Shown here: in pieces, positions 1 to 8,110 of the stretch
How the letters are laid out: the number at the start of each line of letters is the position of its first letter
Numbering within the stretch: the first letter of the stretch is position 1
Made by a program: the position numbers and the translations under genes
NCBI GenBank assembly: GCA_947070915.1
Contig: CAMTDY010000016.1
Location: forward strand, 1 to 25,911
DNA length: 25,911 bases
Reading direction: 5' to 3'
From: an uncultured Roseburia sp.
GTDB lineage: Bacteria; Bacillota; Clostridia; Lachnospirales; Lachnospiraceae
The notes under the pieces: model-generated
Told to the model about the DNA's origin: nothing
The model's database searches: none
The model's input: only the letters and a program-made list of their open reading frames with translations

Positions 1-1597
1 GGCTCTTATTCCATGATATTATGCTCTCGTGAGACACATCTACCCTGTCCAATGCATCCCATATTTTATAATTTCCTATGCTTTTTTTTAATTTTAGCAC
101 TGTCTGATCTTCATTGTTTAGATGTGCCAGACTGAGCGGCTGTGTTATCAGGCTATACGGCATTACCTCAGCTAATGTTATGACCAGTACTGCAGCACAT
201 ACAAAGCAGCTTTTCCACTTAAGTGTGAATTCCCATTTGTAAAGCTTTTCCTGTTGAATGGCCCACAAAACCAGAACAATACTCCCAGACCAGACCAACG
301 GGGCAGACAAAGCATCCTTTAACTGGTAGCAATATTGAATTCTCCCTTCTGAATTCAAGAGGCAGATAACGAAAATTCCTACTATAGAAAGACATATAAT
401 ACCTACAAACAATGTTTTTGCCATCTTTTGTATTAGTTTTCGCTGTCTCCCACAAATCTCCCCCTCAATCAAATTCTCTAACCCTCTTCCTGCAAGGGAG
501 AACATAAAGAAATAGAAAATATACAACATCCTTCCAGCACATCGAAAACCTCCCAGCACCGGCAGGCGATAGACGATATGATTCAGAATCGGAATATGGG
601 CAATGGCCGCATATAGGAACGCAAATAGGGCACACAAAAAATCCACCCGTATCTCCATCTTATTACGGGATTTTATAATAATTGATACAGCGAGCAGAAG
701 AACAAAAATTCCCAGATACAATTCAATATCCAACTCAGATGAGTAGAAATTTCCCAAGGGCATATAAATCTCCCCGAAAAATTTAGGAATGATCATTTGG
801 ATCAGCTTGACAGGGTGGACGGACCAACTAGCAAACGTCTCATATGAGATTCCAGCAGCACCATACTGAGCATACCCGTTCATTATACTAAGAGAGGGAA
901 TTAATACACACGCAAATATCCCCACATAAACAGCAAGCCAGGCAACTCCTTTTTTAATAAGATCCCACAATCTAAATTTCTCGTGAACCCCATAAATTAC
1001 AATATAGATCAGCAGGATAAGATCGGCATAAACACTGTATTGCTGCATATTCATAGCCTGCAAAGCTGCTATCACAGCAGACAGATATAACCACCATGAC
1101 TTCCTTGTATTAAAAAAGCGTTTGACAAGAAACATAATAACCGGAAAAAGACATATCGACACAATAACATTGGCATGCGTTTTCCTCAAGCCATTAATCT
1201 GTATCGAACACTCATAGATCACTCCCATCACCATAGCCACCCTATAAGAGCAACCATTTTCTCTCATGTATAAATAAAAGAAAAAACTGCCAATAAACAG
1301 GTGAAAAATGAAAAACAAATAGATATATTGTTTTATAGGAAGGAACGAAAGCAGTATATTCGGAAGATATCCATTCGCTGACTGCGGCATCCCTCCCGCC
1401 AGATAACGGTTCCATTCCGTAAATTCTCCTTTTAACAGGCACTGTACAAATTGTATTTTAGAGGAAAAAAACTGGACTAGATCTGTATTTCCAGGTATCT
1501 CACCTTTCAAATAATATGGAATATATATCAGTACTGGAATAATGATAAATATAAGAAATCCCCATCTTTTTATTTTTTCTTTATCAAACTTTAGCAT
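1..1597 (-). CDS. Large multi-pass membrane protein, YfhO/GT-C-like, C-terminus outside window
   Basis: An uninterrupted minus-strand frame runs from an ATG at 1597 to the first base of the window with no stop, about 532 codons, so the C-terminus is missing. The start follows an AGAGAGG motif. The protein begins MLKFDKEKIKRWG, then a hydrophobic helix, then an extracytoplasmic loop with GNTDLVQFF and an EWNRYLAGGMPQ motif. Loops of this kind (acidic residue, then W..Y..GG.P) follow the first helix in YfhO-family and related GT-C membrane proteins, which are thought to transfer or flip sugars from lipid-linked donors. Many further hydrophobic helices follow (for example IYLFFIFHLFIGSFFFYLY). 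It is the last visible gene of the polysaccharide operon, 46 bases after the preceding gene, so a role in decorating the glycan on the outer face of the membrane is plausible. The family call rests on topology and one motif; a polymerase-like or unrelated membrane protein is possible. Confidence 0.6.
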   Translation of the reverse strand, partial: MLKFDKEKIKRWGFLIFIIIPVLIYIPYYLKGEIPGNTDLVQFFSSKIQFVQCLLKGEFTEWNRYLAGGMPQSANGYLPNILLSFLPIKQYIYLFFIFHLFIGSFFFYLYMRENGCSYRVAMVMGVIYECSIQINGLRKTHANVIVSICLFPVIMFLVKRFFNTRKSWWLYLSAVIAALQAMNMQQYSVYADLILLIYIVIYGVHEKFRLWDLIKKGVAWLAVYVGIFACVLIPSLSIMNGYAQYGAAGISYETFASWSVHPVKLIQMIIPKFFGEIYMPLGNFYSSELDIELYLGIFVLLLAVSIIIKSRNKMEIRVDFLCALFAFLYAAIAHIPILNHIVYRLPVLGGFRCAGRMLYIFYFFMFSLAGRGLENLIEGEICGRQRKLIQKMAKTLFVGIICLSIVGIFVICLLNSEGRIQYCYQLKDALSAPLVWSGSIVLVLWAIQQEKLYKWEFTLKWKSCFVCAAVLVITLAEVMPYSLITQPLSLAHLNNEDQTVLKLKKSIGNYKIWDALDRVDVSHESIISWNKS

Positions 1598-1643
1598 GAA
1601 CTAATTACCTCTCTTTCCTAGCCTCACTCACTTACCAGGTCTT

Positions 1644-2810
1644 TCACTCTCTCAAAAACTGTGTAATTTTATGTACGATCACAGCTGTATTATACTCTTC
1701 TTCAATATAGCTTTTTGCAGAATGTCCCACACTCTCCCTTTCCTCCTGTTCCCGCAGATAATATAGGATGGCATCCTTTAAATCACCTCTCATATCCTCT
1801 CCGGATACCTTAATCACACATTCATCCGGAATCTCAGAAAACCATCCCCCCTCGTTGATAATGCATGCCTTCCCCATCTGCAATATTTTCAAAAGGGCTG
1901 CTGAAGTTTCTCCCATCGACGGATATCTCAGATTGAGAATCAGATCAGAATGTAGGATAAAGCTATCAAACTCATCCATATCCACATATCCAGTCTTAAA
2001 GATATATCGATGATCGATATAATCATCCACGTAATCCCCATCACCAACCATCACATAACATATCGGCTTATCCAAATTTTCCTTGATTTCAGAAACTACT
2101 TCACACACGATATGATTGAGTTTCGTCTGTCCAATCCCTCCGAATGAGGAAATTAAAAAAGCATCCTCCGGGATAGAATATTTCTCAAATAATTCACACT
2201 TTTCCACTTCTCTGAACTCTTCCGACACCTGCTGAATCATATTGATTTGCCGCGCACAAACATGGTATTGGCTCAGCAGATCAAGAGCATATTGAGAATG
2301 TACCATGATCTTATTTCCAGACTCCGCCAGTTCTTTATTAAGGGGCGTTTCGGAGACGATTTCCCAATATTTTAAAAGATCTCTCCCTGCTTCTTTTACT
2401 GCATATTTCACTTTTAATAGAGCCTCACTTCCACCGATCTCATAAATTTTAGAATATACCTTGCCCATTTTATTATAATACCCATACACCAGACAGTATA
2501 TTACAAGATCATGCAGTATTACCAGGCCTGGATGTTCAAGACACAGCTCGTATATATAACAGTGAAAATCCTGATTGTTTCCAATGTTATAAATAATATA
2601 ATCATATTCTTCAAAAGAAACGATATCTTTGCCATATACAACTACACCAAAATCGTTATATAAATTTTTATTATCTAATTGATAATCATCGATTAACAGT
2701 GTTATCTCAAATTCATTTTTCAACGCATAAATTAAAATCTCAGAATAATCGGAAATTCCACTTTTCATGGGCGCAAACGGACTTGCATACAATAACGATG
2801 GCTTCTTCAT
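1644..2810 (-). CDS. Glycosyltransferase, GT4-like (GT-B fold)
   Basis: A 388-residue cytoplasmic protein of normal GT4 length. The N-terminus (LLYASPFAPMKSGISDYSE) has the beta-strand plus glycine loop with which GT-B enzymes start. The C-terminal domain has FGGIGQTKLNH (the strand that opens the nucleotide-sugar domain), VMVGDGDYVDDY, and RYPSMGETSAALLKILQMGK near residue 300. That last motif is characteristic of GT4 enzymes in surface-polysaccharide loci and contains the donor-binding glutamate. The start has an AAGGAG ribosome binding site that overlaps the stop codon of the upstream gene, showing tight operon packing. It presumably adds one sugar of the exported glycan; donor and linkage cannot be read from the sequence. 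The coding sequence is clearly AT-rich compared with the genes beyond 9.3 kb. Confidence 0.85.
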   Translation of the reverse strand: MKKPSLLYASPFAPMKSGISDYSEILIYALKNEFEITLLIDDYQLDNKNLYNDFGVVVYGKDIVSFEEYDYIIYNIGNNQDFHCYIYELCLEHPGLVILHDLVIYCLVYGYYNKMGKVYSKIYEIGGSEALLKVKYAVKEAGRDLLKYWEIVSETPLNKELAESGNKIMVHSQYALDLLSQYHVCARQINMIQQVSEEFREVEKCELFEKYSIPEDAFLISSFGGIGQTKLNHIVCEVVSEIKENLDKPICYVMVGDGDYVDDYIDHRYIFKTGYVDMDEFDSFILHSDLILNLRYPSMGETSAALLKILQMGKACIINEGGWFSEIPDECVIKVSGEDMRGDLKDAILYYLREQEERESVGHSAKSYIEEEYNTAVIVHKITQFLRE

Positions 2811-2821
2811 GTTTGGTCTCC

Positions 2822-3865
2822 TTACTGTAATAATTTATCAATTACATAATCCCAATCCATATGTTTGTCATACAGGGATTTCCTTCCCAATTTTCCCATA
2901 TCCGCCGCTTTATCCCTGTTTTCATACAGATAGTCCAACTTTTGTGCAATCTTTTTTGCTTCTGCCTCCACGACAAAACCACTCACCCCATCCTCTACAA
3001 ACTCAAGCGGCCCCCCCGCATCCGGATGCACAATTACCGGTTTCTCTGCAAAAAATGCCTCCAGAGTAATATAACCATAATCTTCATCATATGCACCGAA
3101 ATAAACCCCCAGGCAGTTAGCATAGTACTCCAACTTTTCCTCTTCCGAAATGAATCCTGCCAGCTTAACCCGTTCCTGCAAATGATTCTTCTTTATCATA
3201 TTCTCCAGATGATCCATTTCTGTCTTACTGCCAGAGCCTGCCAGCACGATCTTCACATCTGTCCTGACATACTTTGCAGCTTCCACCAAAAGCCGCTGTC
3301 TTTTAATCGGATTAATCCTGCTCGGATAGAAAATAAAATCCTTATAATCCTCACAATGTAGCTTTTCATAACTAAGCGGAGGATGATATAATGTCTCTGA
3401 ATCGATATCACAATACATTTTCAATCGCTTTGATGTATTTTCCGCTATCGTAAAAACATTCTCTGCCTCCGAAATATATTTCTTATCACATTCGCATACA
3501 AAATCTCTGACCCTTTTTCCATCCGGTGTTATATGCAGATCCCCGTATTCTGTCCCCCAGAGATCATATGCCTGACGGTGCTGGTGCATCAGCCATAATA
3601 CCTTATGATCATGCTTTACATATATAGCAGGAAATTTCATGGCGATCACCCGGTCGATTTTTTCACCTCCCACCTCGGATAAATCGATCATCCGCCCCAT
3701 CATCATGGAATTTAGCAGAGATTCATTAGGATACCATTTAAACGGAATTGTGACAACATCTGCCTGATGCCCTCTTTTCAACAGTTCCTCTTTCAGCATC
3801 CCGGTAAGTATTTCCGCCCCCCCTGTGACAAATGGAACCTGTACCGTCGCAATCGCAATTTTCAT
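2822..3865 (-). CDS. Glycosyltransferase family 4 (GT-B fold)
   Basis: A 347-residue retaining-type GT4 enzyme. It starts MKIAIATVQVPFVTGGAEIL, the usual first strand and GGAE loop of the acceptor domain. The donor domain contains FIFYPSRINPIKRQRLLVEA (the F.GR...KG-like motif), VLAGSGSK, and an EX7E motif in EDYGYITLEAF followed by KPVIVHPDAGGPLEFVEDG, which contacts the nucleotide sugar. The ATG at 3865 has AGGAGG nine bases upstream, lying inside the last codons of the preceding gene, so the two are translationally linked. It acts in the cytoplasm on a growing lipid-linked glycan of the operon. Some relatives are mannosyltransferases, but the specific sugar is not inferable here. Confidence 0.87.
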   Translation of the reverse strand: MKIAIATVQVPFVTGGAEILTGMLKEELLKRGHQADVVTIPFKWYPNESLLNSMMMGRMIDLSEVGGEKIDRVIAMKFPAIYVKHDHKVLWLMHQHRQAYDLWGTEYGDLHITPDGKRVRDFVCECDKKYISEAENVFTIAENTSKRLKMYCDIDSETLYHPPLSYEKLHCEDYKDFIFYPSRINPIKRQRLLVEAAKYVRTDVKIVLAGSGSKTEMDHLENMIKKNHLQERVKLAGFISEEEKLEYYANCLGVYFGAYDEDYGYITLEAFFAEKPVIVHPDAGGPLEFVEDGVSGFVVEAEAKKIAQKLDYLYENRDKAADMGKLGRKSLYDKHMDWDYVIDKLLQ

Positions 3866-3869
3866 TCCA

Positions 3870-4460
3870 TTACTCCTCCTTCATATATACCATTTTACTA
3901 TTATTAACAGTTCTTTTTCCCCGATCCGATAAATATTCTGCGTATTTACGGTTCTCCATTAACACATGGATGGCAGCTGCAAATAATTCTGGTCTCTTCT
4001 CCAATACCAGATGATCTTGTCCTGTTCTGTCCCTGCTTCCCTCTTCCTCCCATTCCAGAACCGGTAGGCTGAAAAACTGCGCTTCTCTGACGAGATGTCT
4101 CATTTCCCTGGCTCCGCCCGCATATAACATTATGTCGCTTCCCAAATAATAGGACATGAGAAGAGCATCGGGAAGTTTATCAATAAATTCAATACAGTCA
4201 CTCAAATGGAATGCACTTATCCTTTGTTTCAATGAACTCTCATACGCTGCCAACCCTTCTGTCAGATCCGTAATAATCCTTAACTTAATCTTATCTTTAT
4301 AATTCAGCCGGAAAATTTTCACAATATCCACCAAAAAATGACTGTCTCGTTCCGTCTGTATCCTTCCCCCAACAAGAAGGTTGATTATCCGGTTTTCGAC
4401 CAGTTCTTTTAACATCCTTTCATCTGGCCGTTTATTCCTCCATCTCTCTGCTGTGTCCAT
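3870..4460 (-). CDS. Half-length GT-B protein, C-terminal (donor) domain only
   Basis: Only 196 residues, about half a normal GT4 enzyme. It begins with a charged stretch (MDTAERWRNKRPDERM), then IINLLVGGRIQTERDSH, resembling the strand and loop that open the donor-binding domain, then a helix and IDKLPDALLMSYYLGSDIML, the usual mid-domain segment before the active-site glutamates. Where an EX7E is expected the sequence reads REMRHLVREAQ, which spaces the glutamates one residue short. There is no acceptor (N-terminal) Rossmann domain, and only 15 bases separate it from the upstream methyltransferase gene, so the missing half is not next to it. It has its own start with a GAGG site and an intact frame. 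It may be a remnant, a donor-domain partner of another enzyme, or a non-catalytic accessory protein. Confidence 0.6.
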   Translation of the reverse strand: MDTAERWRNKRPDERMLKELVENRIINLLVGGRIQTERDSHFLVDIVKIFRLNYKDKIKLRIITDLTEGLAAYESSLKQRISAFHLSDCIEFIDKLPDALLMSYYLGSDIMLYAGGAREMRHLVREAQFFSLPVLEWEEEGSRDRTGQDHLVLEKRPELFAAAIHVLMENRKYAEYLSDRGKRTVNNSKMVYMKEE

Positions 4461-4475
4461 GATCCTCTTCCCTCT

Positions 4476-6014
4476 CTACTTTCTAGCGATTACTGCATAA
4501 TCCTGGCTGCCATATAACAGATCAGAAACGTGTTGCATCGCAATATCAAATTCATGTTCCCTGCCTTCTTCCTTATCGGAAAGCCTGGGAATCTCATAGG
4601 GCATACGACTGTTTTCTGTATATAATATCTGTACATCTGAAAAGCCTTGCTTTTGAGCGATATACTGCAGGGTTCTTGGATGGACCGGCCGCTTATGTGA
4701 CGGATCCATATAAAAGGATTGAGTATAGATCGCCAGCGAGGTGGGATTTGGCGTTTCCATGATCAAGTAACAACCGTCTTCCAGCTTTTCAAAAGCCGTT
4801 TTGCAAAGCTTTACGACTTCCTCCGTACTGATATGTTCAACCACCTGGCCGACAAAAATGCCATCCACATAATCCTGTTGTTCCAAAAAGCAAAGAGCAT
4901 CTCCATGCTCCACCGGAAGATGAAGCATCTTACAATACTCTGCATACGGTGCATACAGATCCACACCTCTTACACCGATTTCATGCTCCATCAAAAGTTC
5001 TATAAACTCACCGCGTCCGCACCCCAGATCCACTACATGCTTCCGATTTGCAAAATAAGGCACATAGATTCTCTGGGAATTTTTAACATATTCTCTGCTT
5101 CCCCGGAAGTGATTTTCAAAATCAAAATAATCAATCGATTGATATTCATTCGATGCGACATCAGAAACAAAAGAAGAATTCTCTTCCACATTCCCTGCAT
5201 AAACACTCTTCTCAGACATTTTGTGTACATTAGCAAACTCTGCTTTCATGTTACTCATTTCTACCGACAGGATTTGAAGAAGTTCCTGAACTTCTTTGAA
5301 TTCCGAGCAAAGAATGTTTTCATGTCTGTCAAACAGCTTATTATGTTCCTGTTGAGTTCCTTCCAGCAAATCAACCCGGTCCGGCAAATGCCAGATATAC
5401 TTCTTCTCCAGTCTGTTCTCTATGTTACTAATCTCATCTCTCGTATTTTCCATCGCTTTTTCTATATTTCCTACTGCGTTCTCCATATTCCCCATGGCGT
5501 TCTCTACATTCTTCATCCTGTCTTCGATATTTTTGACATAATTTTCAAGTTCTTGATTCCATCCGATCAATCCGGTTATGTTACGGTTCACATGAAGAAA
5601 GTTGTTCATACTACGGAATATCCTGCCAATAACCGGAATCCTGAATCCTTTCGTGAAACGTCTGACAAACTCCCTCTGAAATCCCTGCTGATGCTCTGAA
5701 CCCCAACTCTCTCTCTCTTTCTGAAACTTCTTATACCGCCACTTTTTATACAATCTTTTCAAGCCCATTCGGATAACAACACGGTATAGCCAGATCTTTT
5801 GTAAGCCTTCATCAATCTTCCGCAGCCTTTCAATACGTTCTGCAGTAGTATCTGTTTTATATTCTCCCTCCGTAATATTCAATATCTCTGCTTCTTGCTC
5901 AATCGCTGAGTAAATTGTATATATGTCAACAGAATCATCAAACCACTTTACATCCAGAGACTGTTTTGCCATAGCTTCGCCCCGTTTTTTCCTAATCCTC
6001 TCTTCTAAATCCAT
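4476..6014 (-). CDS. Coiled-coil SAM-dependent methyltransferase (candidate glycan capping enzyme)
   Basis: A 512-residue protein. Residues 1-155 are helical and basic (several K/R-rich segments, consistent with membrane-surface contact). Residues 160-205 form a heptad coiled coil from near-identical seven-residue units such as VENAMGN, MENAVGN and IEKAMEN, and a second helical stretch runs to about 265. Residues 300-512 are a class I methyltransferase: VVDLGCGRGEF (327-337) is SAM motif I, GVDLY (350-354) carries the ribose-binding acidic residue, and GQVVEHI and LIMETPNP follow as in the Methyltransf_23 group. It lies 12 bases after wzt. In Gram-negative ABC-exported O-antigens, a coiled-coil methyltransferase such as WbdD caps the chain and the cap is read by the Wzt C-terminal domain; this arrangement suggests the same logic. 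Start ATG 6014 has AAGGAG upstream. Confidence 0.75.
   Translation of the reverse strand: MDLEERIRKKRGEAMAKQSLDVKWFDDSVDIYTIYSAIEQEAEILNITEGEYKTDTTAERIERLRKIDEGLQKIWLYRVVIRMGLKRLYKKWRYKKFQKERESWGSEHQQGFQREFVRRFTKGFRIPVIGRIFRSMNNFLHVNRNITGLIGWNQELENYVKNIEDRMKNVENAMGNMENAVGNIEKAMENTRDEISNIENRLEKKYIWHLPDRVDLLEGTQQEHNKLFDRHENILCSEFKEVQELLQILSVEMSNMKAEFANVHKMSEKSVYAGNVEENSSFVSDVASNEYQSIDYFDFENHFRGSREYVKNSQRIYVPYFANRKHVVDLGCGRGEFIELLMEHEIGVRGVDLYAPYAEYCKMLHLPVEHGDALCFLEQQDYVDGIFVGQVVEHISTEEVVKLCKTAFEKLEDGCYLIMETPNPTSLAIYTQSFYMDPSHKRPVHPRTLQYIAQKQGFSDVQILYTENSRMPYEIPRLSDKEEGREHEFDIAMQHVSDLLYGSQDYAVIARK
5400..5537 (-). repeat. Degenerate 21-bp tandem repeat encoding a seven-residue coiled-coil unit
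   Basis: Inside the methyltransferase gene, read on the minus strand, about five consecutive 21-base units encode VENAMGN, MENAVGN, IEKAMEN, TRDEISN and IENRLEK. Each unit begins with a hydrophobic residue and keeps a second hydrophobic residue at position five, the a/e-type spacing of a coiled coil. The DNA units are similar but not identical. Gain or loss of units would keep the reading frame and change the coiled-coil length by one heptad. Confidence 0.65.
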
Positions 6015-6026
6015 AGATCTGTCTCC

Positions 6027-7334
6027 TTAATGAGTACTATCGTCCACAATTTTCCAATTATGCTCAATTCTGGCTATTCCGACATCATTAATATCTGAAA
6101 AAACCTGAAATCGATATGCTTCTTTATAATAATCAACTGCTATTCCTATATCTGCCTCAATCGCCACATCCAACAGATATTCTCCTGCCATCAGACTCAT
6201 ATCTGTCACATCTATCTGTACCACGCCGTCCTTTACCAGATCAAACTTATTCTGCTTATCAATACGGGTATTTGTACCATAACACTGAATCCCATCACTT
6301 CGAAAAATACCAATGCCAAAAACGGCATCTTCCACTTTCCGATTTACTTTATAAGTAATTTGAATGACAACTGCATCTCCGGTCTTAAACACCGACTTCT
6401 CTTTGCCCTGTCTATCCAAAAGTACAATCTTTTCTATTCTAGCATTCCCATTTCCCCAACGCTTTTTCTTTTCTTCAGCCTTATCTTGGTTCTCAGCATG
6501 TGCCTCTTCAGCATTCTCATTATCTGTCTCTTTTGTCTCTTCACTTTCCTTATTTTCTTCCTTGTTCTCTGCCTCTTTCCAAGCCAGTTCTTGACGCTTT
6601 TCACCCATAAAATCCAGGTATTCCGGGTGTACATCTCTCGGTCTTCCCTCCCTGCGGATCTTTCCGTCATGGATCCATATCGAGCGGTCGCAGATCTGTT
6701 CAATCTGTTCCATAGAGTGGGACACGATAACAATCGTAGTCCCAGAAGCCTTCACTTCTCGAAGCCGGTTAAAACATTTTGCCTGAAAATTGAAATCGCC
6801 CACAGTCAAAATCTCATCTACCAATAAAATATCTGCGTCGACATTTATTGCAATGGAAAAGGCAAGTCTCATATACATGCCAGATGAATATGTCCGGACC
6901 GGATTATCAATAAACTCTTGCAGCTCAGAAAAAGCAATGATATCTTCCATTCTCCTATCAATTTCACGACGGGTCAGTCCAAAAATAGAGGCATTAATGT
7001 AAATATTTTCCCTGCCACTCATATCCTCATGAAATCCCGCACCAAGTTCGATCAGACTTGATACCCGCCCTCTCATGACAATGCTCCCACTGTCCGGGTA
7101 CATAATCTTTGTAAGCAGCTTTAATGTCGTACTTTTCCCGCAGCCATTATGGCCGATAAGTCCCACTGCCTGTCCTTTTTCAACTTCAAAACTTATATTA
7201 TTTAAAACATTTCTTTCCTCGAACCGCCTTCTCTGTTTAAAAAGAGCTTTTTCCTTCAGCGTATTTCCTTTATCAATATATATTTTAAAACTTTTGGTCA
7301 CATTTTTTACTTCAATTGCATTTTCCGGCTTCAT
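6027..7334 (-). CDS. wzt: Polysaccharide ABC transporter ATPase, Wzt type with C-terminal glycan-binding-like domain
   Basis: ATP-binding subunit of a polysaccharide exporter, 435 residues from the ATG at 7334. The start is set by TAATG overlap with the stop of wzm and by GGAGG just upstream; the frame stays open 16 codons further but without such a site. Nucleotide-binding domain: Walker A GHNGCGKST (about 61-69), ABC signature YSSGM (149-153), Walker B ILLVDE (169-174), H-loop SHS (205-207). Residues 252-292 are a very charged, Glu/Lys/Asn-rich linker. Residues 294-435 (ARIEKIVLLD...FKTGDAVVIQITYKV) match the beta-sandwich Wzt C-terminal domain, which in known systems recognises the modified end of the glycan before export. 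It works with the adjacent permease at the inner face of the membrane. The gene symbol is by family analogy. Confidence 0.9.
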   Translation of the reverse strand: MKPENAIEVKNVTKSFKIYIDKGNTLKEKALFKQRRRFEERNVLNNISFEVEKGQAVGLIGHNGCGKSTTLKLLTKIMYPDSGSIVMRGRVSSLIELGAGFHEDMSGRENIYINASIFGLTRREIDRRMEDIIAFSELQEFIDNPVRTYSSGMYMRLAFSIAINVDADILLVDEILTVGDFNFQAKCFNRLREVKASGTTIVIVSHSMEQIEQICDRSIWIHDGKIRREGRPRDVHPEYLDFMGEKRQELAWKEAENKEENKESEETKETDNENAEEAHAENQDKAEEKKKRWGNGNARIEKIVLLDRQGKEKSVFKTGDAVVIQITYKVNRKVEDAVFGIGIFRSDGIQCYGTNTRIDKQNKFDLVKDGVVQIDVTDMSLMAGEYLLDVAIEADIGIAVDYYKEAYRFQVFSDINDVGIARIEHNWKIVDDSTH

Positions 7335-8110
7335 TACATTTCCTCCGCAAAGTGTTTTTTCAATTTTCCAAAAACGAACCATCCAATTACCAACAAAATA
7401 ATACTAAAGACAAATCCGTGTACTAGAGTCTCCATTTCTGGAGCCCTTTTATAATATAAAATATCCCGGTATGCAACAACGATCGGCGTCATGGGATTTA
7501 TATTAAATACTGGTCTCATTGCATCCGGCACCATATCTATAGAATACATAACCGGAGTCAAAAACTGCCATGCCATCGTAAGAATCACAAGAACATGCTC
7601 CAAATCCCGTAAATATACAGTCACTGCTGAAACAATCATTGTAATGCTCAGTGCCAGAAGATACTCTGCAATAATTATAGTGGGAAGATATAAAAGTGCA
7701 TATACACTAACCCCTTTACCCGATATACACAACACCGCGAATACCACGATGAAACTAAAAAGCATATTGATGAGCTGACTGGTAACATGTGCAATCGGCA
7801 ATACCTCTCTGGGAAAATAAATTTTTTTAACCATTTCTTTTTGCACCATGACACAACTAGCCCCTGCTGATACAGAGGTACTAAAAAAAAGCCAGGGAAT
7901 CAAAGCCACAAATAAAAAAAGATAATAATCTTTGATCCCCGCACGCATGATCATTGAAAACACTATAGTATATACACCAAGCTGCAATAGCGGATTTAAG
8001 AAAGTCCATGCAAAGCCAAGTGCAGATCCCTTATATCTGCCGCGCAGATCCCGCCGGATCAAACTGCTGATCATTGTCCGGTATTCGTATAGTTCTTTAA
8101 AAGCATTCAT
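7334..8110 (-). CDS. wzm: Polysaccharide ABC transporter permease, Wzm/TagG type (ABC-2)
   Basis: Integral membrane subunit of the exporter. It has the signature N-terminus of the ABC-2 polysaccharide permease family: a cytoplasmic amphipathic segment, RRDLRGRYKGSALGFAW, then TFLNPLLQLGVYTIVFS entering the first membrane helix. About six hydrophobic helices follow, with PREVLPIAHV, YLRDLEHVLVI and NPMTPIVVAYRDILY at the positions seen in Wzm, TagG and RgpC homologues. Length (258 residues) is normal. Two overlapping starts exist: GTG at 8113 and ATG at 8110. The ATG is preferred because it forms TGATG with the stop of the upstream glycosyltransferase gene and has GAGG eight bases ahead. It pairs with the ATPase encoded immediately downstream. 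Confidence 0.92.
   Translation of the reverse strand: MNAFKELYEYRTMISSLIRRDLRGRYKGSALGFAWTFLNPLLQLGVYTIVFSMIMRAGIKDYYLFLFVALIPWLFFSTSVSAGASCVMVQKEMVKKIYFPREVLPIAHVTSQLINMLFSFIVVFAVLCISGKGVSVYALLYLPTIIIAEYLLALSITMIVSAVTVYLRDLEHVLVILTMAWQFLTPVMYSIDMVPDAMRPVFNINPMTPIVVAYRDILYYKRAPEMETLVHGFVFSIILLVIGWFVFGKLKKHFAEEM

Noticed and set aside
4719..5699. A 326-codon plus-strand open frame
   Set aside because: It is antisense to the coiled-coil methyltransferase, has no domain, and arises from the biased codon use of the repeat-rich gene.
6434..6733. A Lys/Arg-rich minus-strand frame overlapping wzt
   Set aside because: It is an out-of-frame reading of the low-complexity charged linker.
7335..7382. 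A 16-residue N-terminal extension of Wzt
   Set aside because: It lies within the end of wzm; ATG 7334 has GGAGG and a TAATG overlap with the wzm stop, and the family starts there.
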